NCBI GenBank assembly: GCA_030596145.1
Contig: JAUVKS010000056.1
Location: 1 to 9,368, forward strand
Length of the DNA stretch: 9,368 bases
Source: Pseudomonadota bacterium
GTDB lineage: Bacteria > Desulfobacterota > Syntrophia > Syntrophales > JADFWA01
Direction: 5' to 3'
The notes beneath the pieces are model-generated. The model was not told where the DNA came from. It did not search any database and saw only the letters and a program-made list of their open reading frames with translations. Below are positions 5,772 to 9,368 of the stretch, one piece after another. Numbering within the stretch: position 1 is the first letter of the stretch; each line of letters opens with the position of its first letter. The translations under genes were made by a program, and so were the position numbers.

Positions 5772-8741
5772 ATGGCAAGCAGGATAGAAATTGGTTTCAA
5801 AGAAGGAATAAGAGACGCCCTCGGCGAAAAGATCAAAAAAAGAATTACGGAACATCTCCACCTGAACGTTGATGAGATCAAGACGGTTGATATCTACACC
5901 ATAGATGGTGATCTTACCAAAGACAACCTTCGGAGAATTGCCGGCGGCCCCCTCTCCGACCCGGTGATTCAGAACTACGCAATAAACAGGGAAATAGCGG
6001 ACAGCTTTGACTGGATGATTGAGGTGGGCTTCAGACCCGGCGTTACCGACAATGTGGGAAAGACCGCCAGGGAGTCTATCGAACTCCTAATCGGGGAAAA
6101 ATTAAACGGGGTTCACACCTCAAGGCAATACATAATCAGCGGCAAGATCGACAGAGGTGACACGGAAAGGATAGCTTCGGATCTCCTCGCCAATGAGCTT
6201 ATTGAGAGATTTGAAATAGTAGATGGAAAGGAATGGAATCCGCAAAAGGGAATGTCCCCCTATGTCCCCAGGGTGGCAGGGGAAGAGAATCTTAGGACGG
6301 AAGAGATTGACCTGAATGTCAGCGATGAGAAGCTGCTGGAGATAAGCAATAAAATGATCCTTGCCCTTAATCTCGGTGAGATGAAGGTCCTACAGGATTA
6401 TCTGAAGGATGAATCCCTATTAAAAGAGAGGGAGAAAGTCGGCCTCGGTGAAAGGATCACGGATGCGGAGCTTGAATGCCTCGCCCAGACCTGGTCTGAA
6501 CACTGCAAGCACAAGATATTTAACAGCCTGATAAATTATGAGAATGAACATGGCAAAATCACAGTTGTCGATTCCCTCTTCGACAGCCACATCAAGGCAT
6601 CCACAAGAGAAATCAGGGAAATGATGGGAGAGACCGACTTTTGCCTGTCCGTCTTTGTTGATAATGCCGGTATCATAAAATTCAATGATGAATACAACCT
6701 TGTCTTCAAAGTTGAAACACACAATTCACCCTCAGCCCTCGATCCCTATGGGGGCGCCCTCACAGGGATTGTTGGAGTGAACAGGGATCCCTTCGGAACC
6801 GGAAAGGGGGCGAAACTCATCTTCAATACGGATGTTTTCTGCTTCGCCTCACCATTCTATTCAGAACCACTGCCTGCGAGGATACTCCACCCCAGGCGAA
6901 TTTATGAAGGCGTCAGAGAGGGCGTTGAACACGGCGGGAACAAAAGCGGGATACCCACGGTAAATGGGTGCATCGTCTTTGATGACAGATACCTGGGAAA
7001 ACCTCTGGTTTACTGCGGAACAGGCGGGATCATGCCTTCTCAAATTGCGGGAGAGCCCACCCATACAAATGAAATCCTGCCGGGCGATCTCATCGTAATG
7101 ACCGGTGGAAAGATAGGAAAAGACGGAATACACGGGGCCACATTCTCCTCAGAAGAACTGCATGAGGATTCTCCCGTTACGGCAGTTCAGATAGGTGATC
7201 CCATAACTCAGAAGAAGATGACCGATTTCCTGCTGATTGCAAGAGACAAAACCCTTTACAGGTGCATAACAGACAATGGCGCCGGCGGCCTTTCATCCTC
7301 GGTGGGTGAAACCGCGACACTCTCCGGCGGTTGTGAAATCGACCTGAAAAAAGCCCCGTTAAAATACGCCGGACTTCAACCCTGGGAGATTCTCATCTCG
7401 GAATCCCAGGAGAGGATGACCCTGGCCGTAGACCCGAAAACAATAGACGAATTCCTGGCACTCGCCAAAAAGATGGATGTGGAGGCAACGGTAATCGGTA
7501 ACTATACGAATTCCGGAAAGTTCCATGTCCTCTATGGAGATGATACCGTCGCCTATCTGGACATGGATTTTCTCCATGAAGGGCTCCCCCAAATGCGTCT
7601 GAACGCCAAGTGGACACCGCCCGAACACGGAGAGCCCGACTTTCCGGAACCTTCAGACATGGGGCAAGCTCTAAAAGATATGCTTTCAAGGTTAAATATC
7701 TGCAGTAAGGAATCGGTCGTAAGACAGTACGACCATGAGGTACAGGGAGGAAGCATCGTCAAGCCATTGGTGGGTGCAACCAATGATGGTCCCAGCGATG
7801 CGGCAGTAATCAGGCCGATACTGGATTCTTTTGAAGGAGTCGTCGTAGCCAATGGTCTTTGCCCCCGCTACAGCGATATAGATACCTACCATATGGCCGC
7901 ATGCGCTATTGATGAAGCCATCAGGAACACCATAGCCGTGGGCGGCACTCTTGGCAGCATTGCCGGTCTGGACAATTTCTGCTGGTGTGATCCCATACAA
8001 TCCGAAAAGACACCGGATGGCGAATATAAGCTGGCACAGCTCGTCAGGGCGAACATGGCCCTTTATGATTATACAAAGGCCTACGGGGTTCCCTGCATAT
8101 CCGGTAAAGACAGCATGAAGAACGATTATCAAATAGGAGACACCAAGATATCCATCCCCCCAACACTTCTGTTTTCCACCATAGGAAAGATAGATGATGT
8201 GAGGATGGCCGTCACCATGGACGCCAAACAGCCGGGGCATCTGGTCTATATCTTAGGTGAAACATACAATGAACTCGGTGGTTCCGAGTGGTTCGCCATG
8301 CATGGATACACGGGAAACAATGTCCCGAAGGTAAATGCGAAAAAGGCAAAGAAGCTGTATGAAGTACTAAGCATGGCAATCAAGAAGGGACTTGTAGTCT
8401 CATGTCATGACTGCTCAGACGGGGGTCTTGGTGTTGCCCTTGCGGAAACCGCCTTTGCCGGTGGGCTGGGGATGTCAGTAAACCTTGTTCTCGTTCCATC
8501 CGAGGGAATCGACCGGAATGATTACATTCTGTTTTCTGAATCGCAGAGCAGATTTGTGGCGACCATTCCACCTGATGCAAAAGACGAATTCGAAAAGCTT
8601 ATGGTGGGCAATACCATAAGTAAAATCGGCGAAGTGCTTTCCGATGGAATATTCAAGGTGATGGGTGCCGGAGGAAACATAATAATAGAAGAAGACATCA
8701 GTAAATTAAAAGAAGTATGGCAAAGACCACTTGACTTTTAA
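5772..8741 (+). CDS. purL: Phosphoribosylformylglycinamidine synthase with N-terminal PurS-like repeats
   Basis: 989 residues. It catalyses step four of purine synthesis: formylglycinamide ribonucleotide plus glutamine-derived ammonia and ATP to FGAM. Residues 4-70 and 82-149 are two similar units (IEIGFKEGIRD and IEVGFRPGVTD at their starts; RIAGGPLSD and RIASDLLAN later), consistent with tandem PurS-like domains. The PurL core follows, with WSEHCKHK (241-248), ETHNSPSALDPYGGALTG (315-332), DGIHGATFSS (451-460), DNGAGGLSSSVGE (501-513) and SESQERM (543-549). The second half repeats the AIRS fold: NDGPSDAAV (671-679), GKDSMKN (778-784), HDCSDGGLGVALAE (879-892), SESQSRF (922-928). No class I glutaminase domain is present, so a separate PurQ is needed; it is not in this window. 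The ATG has AGGGAAAG in front of it and lies 9 bp after the regulator stop, suggesting cotranscription. The stop is TAA at 8739-8741. Confidence 0.95.
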   Translation: MASRIEIGFKEGIRDALGEKIKKRITEHLHLNVDEIKTVDIYTIDGDLTKDNLRRIAGGPLSDPVIQNYAINREIADSFDWMIEVGFRPGVTDNVGKTARESIELLIGEKLNGVHTSRQYIISGKIDRGDTERIASDLLANELIERFEIVDGKEWNPQKGMSPYVPRVAGEENLRTEEIDLNVSDEKLLEISNKMILALNLGEMKVLQDYLKDESLLKEREKVGLGERITDAELECLAQTWSEHCKHKIFNSLINYENEHGKITVVDSLFDSHIKASTREIREMMGETDFCLSVFVDNAGIIKFNDEYNLVFKVETHNSPSALDPYGGALTGIVGVNRDPFGTGKGAKLIFNTDVFCFASPFYSEPLPARILHPRRIYEGVREGVEHGGNKSGIPTVNGCIVFDDRYLGKPLVYCGTGGIMPSQIAGEPTHTNEILPGDLIVMTGGKIGKDGIHGATFSSEELHEDSPVTAVQIGDPITQKKMTDFLLIARDKTLYRCITDNGAGGLSSSVGETATLSGGCEIDLKKAPLKYAGLQPWEILISESQERMTLAVDPKTIDEFLALAKKMDVEATVIGNYTNSGKFHVLYGDDTVAYLDMDFLHEGLPQMRLNAKWTPPEHGEPDFPEPSDMGQALKDMLSRLNICSKESVVRQYDHEVQGGSIVKPLVGATNDGPSDAAVIRPILDSFEGVVVANGLCPRYSDIDTYHMAACAIDEAIRNTIAVGGTLGSIAGLDNFCWCDPIQSEKTPDGEYKLAQLVRANMALYDYTKAYGVPCISGKDSMKNDYQIGDTKISIPPTLLFSTIGKIDDVRMAVTMDAKQPGHLVYILGETYNELGGSEWFAMHGYTGNNVPKVNAKKAKKLYEVLSMAIKKGLVVSCHDCSDGGLGVALAETAFAGGLGMSVNLVLVPSEGIDRNDYILFSESQSRFVATIPPDAKDEFEKLMVGNTISKIGEVLSDGIFKVMGAGGNIIIEEDISKLKEVWQRPLDF

Positions 8742-8772
8742 AAAATAATAAATCGCAAAAAGGAGGTAGCAA

Positions 8773-8958
8773 AAGTTCCTTAATATCATTAAGGAAGAAG
8801 CAAAGAAGCTCATTGACAGATTACCAGATCAAGCAACCTGGGATGACATTATGTACGAATTTTATGTCAAAAAGAAGTTGGCAGTTGCTTTGAAGGCTGC
8901 TGAAGTAGGACGTGTTATCTCCCACGAGGAAGTTAAAACGAGGTTTCTTTCAGAATGA
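8773..8958 (+). pseudogene. Addiction-module antitoxin-like ORF without a normal start codon
   Basis: From 8773 to the TGA at 8956-8958 the frame reads 61 residues including EEAKKLIDRLP, ATWDDIMYEFYVKKKL and ISHEEVKTRFLSE. This is the pattern of the small helical RelB-like addiction-module proteins. A perfect AGGAGG stands at 8761-8766, but the frame has a TAG at 8767-8769 and then CAA AAG TTC CTT. The codon at the expected start, 6 nt after the Shine-Dalgarno, is AAG rather than ATG, and no ATG, GTG or TTG occurs before the internal ATG at residue 27. Either a one-base change removed the start, or ATC/ATT at 8785-8790 is used. It begins 31 bp after purL, and an ATG overlaps its stop (ATGA) as if a toxin gene once followed. 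The family call is from sequence pattern. Whether the gene is functional is open. Confidence 0.6.
8776..8796. repeat. Perfect 21-bp palindrome at the 5' end of the antitoxin-like ORF
   Basis: TTCCTTAAT (8776-8784) and ATTAAGGAA (8788-8796) are exact reverse complements around ATC. The palindrome begins 9 nt after the AGGAGG. As DNA it could be an operator, since antitoxins commonly autoregulate through palindromes near their own start. As RNA it would form a hairpin next to the ribosome-binding site. Confidence 0.55.
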
Positions 8959-9210
8959 AAATTGAGTGAGCCTAACCATTTATACACGGGGCTCGGGATT
9001 TTAGTCAGAAAAAGTCCAAGCCATGGGATGTTACCTGACAGGGTTATCTGGTTCGGGTTTTTAGCCTTCCCTCAATTCGCATTTGGAAACTTAAGATACG
9101 CGCCGCAAGCCATCTGAAATCCTTTTATCCGATCTGCCGGACGACTTTGATAAAGTGAGCCTTGAAGCAAGGAATCTTGCAGAGAAGTTAGGGTATAAAA
9201 GGAGGGTGAA
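8959..9210 (+). other. Gap with no recognisable intact gene; possible decayed toxin region
   Basis: The ATG overlapping the antitoxin-like stop reads MKIE and then TGA. If one G were added there, the frame would continue as MKIEWSLTIYTRGSGF before the next stop, which is far too short for a toxin. Another open stretch from a TTG (about 8960) runs some 50 codons without recognisable motifs. Near the right end, 9095-9229 is open for 44 codons (including ILLSDLPDDFDKVSLEARNL and AEKLGYKRRVKW) but has no start codon or known family, and overlaps the next gene. I read the interval as decayed coding or non-coding sequence. Confidence 0.4.
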
Positions 9211-9368
9211 ATGGATTCGGATATGTTAAAAAAAATCTTGTTGTCAATTTTGTTTGTTTCGCTGCTCTGTGTAACGTCAATAGAAGCAAAAACCTTTAAG
9301 GTCGCTAACTATAATGTAGAAAACCTTTTTGATCTTACCATGAATGGAACGGAATACACTGCATATAT
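9211..9368 (+). CDS. Secreted endonuclease/exonuclease/phosphatase-family protein (5' part only)
   Basis: The first 52 codons are visible and the gene continues past the right edge. GGAGG (9201-9205) stands 5 nt before the ATG. The N-terminus is a signal peptide: lysines at 7-8, a hydrophobic core (ILLSILFVSLL), and a likely signal-peptidase I site after IEA (residue 26). Cys20 does not fit a lipobox, because it is preceded by Leu. The mature protein opens KTFKVANYNVENLFDL, the first strand of the EEP fold, with Asn35 as the probable metal-binding residue of the (Y/F)NVENLFD motif. Such proteins are Mg2+-dependent nucleases or phosphodiesterases; the substrate cannot be told from this fragment. 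A second ATG at 9223 (MLKKIL) is an alternative start, although the Shine-Dalgarno spacing favours 9211. Confidence 0.8.
   Translation, partial: MDSDMLKKILLSILFVSLLCVTSIEAKTFKVANYNVENLFDLTMNGTEYTAY

Noticed and set aside
5568..5881. Two overlapping 97-codon minus-strand frames across the regulator-purL junction
   Set aside because: They are antisense to conserved plus-strand genes and show no recognisable domain.
7692..8240. A 182-codon minus-strand frame inside purL
   Set aside because: It is antisense to conserved PurL motifs, a frame shadow.
1..9368. CRISPR array, tRNA or rRNA genes, sigma-54 promoters, riboswitch
   Set aside because: I found no regularly spaced repeats, no cloverleaf-like segment, no convincing GG-N10-GC element and no recognisable riboswitch core.

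Overview
This window (about 45% GC by eye) looks like chromosome from an anaerobic, probably syntrophic or fermentative bacterium. The best guess is Desulfobacterota in the Syntrophus/Smithella neighbourhood. That rests on a sodium-pump type glutaconyl-CoA decarboxylase, an NtrC-type two-component pair, and a PurL carrying PurS-like domains at its N-terminus. The taxonomic guess is inference from gene content; no marker gene is present.

Left part (1-2630, minus-strand genes). Two components of a membrane-bound, Na+-translocating acyl-CoA decarboxylase are encoded. The large carboxyltransferase subunit GcdA (545-2317) is followed by a 47-codon OadG/GcdD-like membrane subunit (35-178) that starts with TTG. 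The biotin carrier and the membrane beta subunit are not in view and may lie past the left edge. Both genes are preceded by the same roughly 80-bp sequence (224-302 and 2457-2536, about 78% identical by hand alignment). It carries a conserved TTGACT-N17-AAATGT promoter-like core, so the complex appears to be made from two transcription units with one control sequence. Between the two genes sits a MITE-like element (310-444) with 16-bp terminal inverted repeats and a nested 65-bp palindrome. The gcdA leader holds a perfect 14-bp hairpin.

Middle part (2494-5762, plus strand). A divergent promoter leads into a polytopic membrane histidine kinase (2631-4232). After a 162-bp gap comes a complete NtrC-type sigma-54 activator (4395-5762). 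The signal they sense and the genes they control cannot be read from the window.

Right part (5772-9368, plus strand). A 989-residue formylglycinamidine ribonucleotide synthase (PurL with two tandem PurS-like units, no glutaminase domain) begins 9 bp after the regulator stop. It is followed by an addiction-module-antitoxin-like frame (8773-8958) with a strong Shine-Dalgarno sequence but no ordinary start codon, and with a perfect 21-bp palindrome at its 5' end. About 250 bp without a clear gene come next, then the start of a secreted endonuclease/exonuclease/phosphatase-family protein that runs off the right edge.

Stretches over 300 bp without a protein gene are 179-544 (promoter copy, MITE-like element, inverted repeat) and 2318-2630 (gcdA leader, hairpin, back-to-back promoters, possible 30-codon leader ORF).
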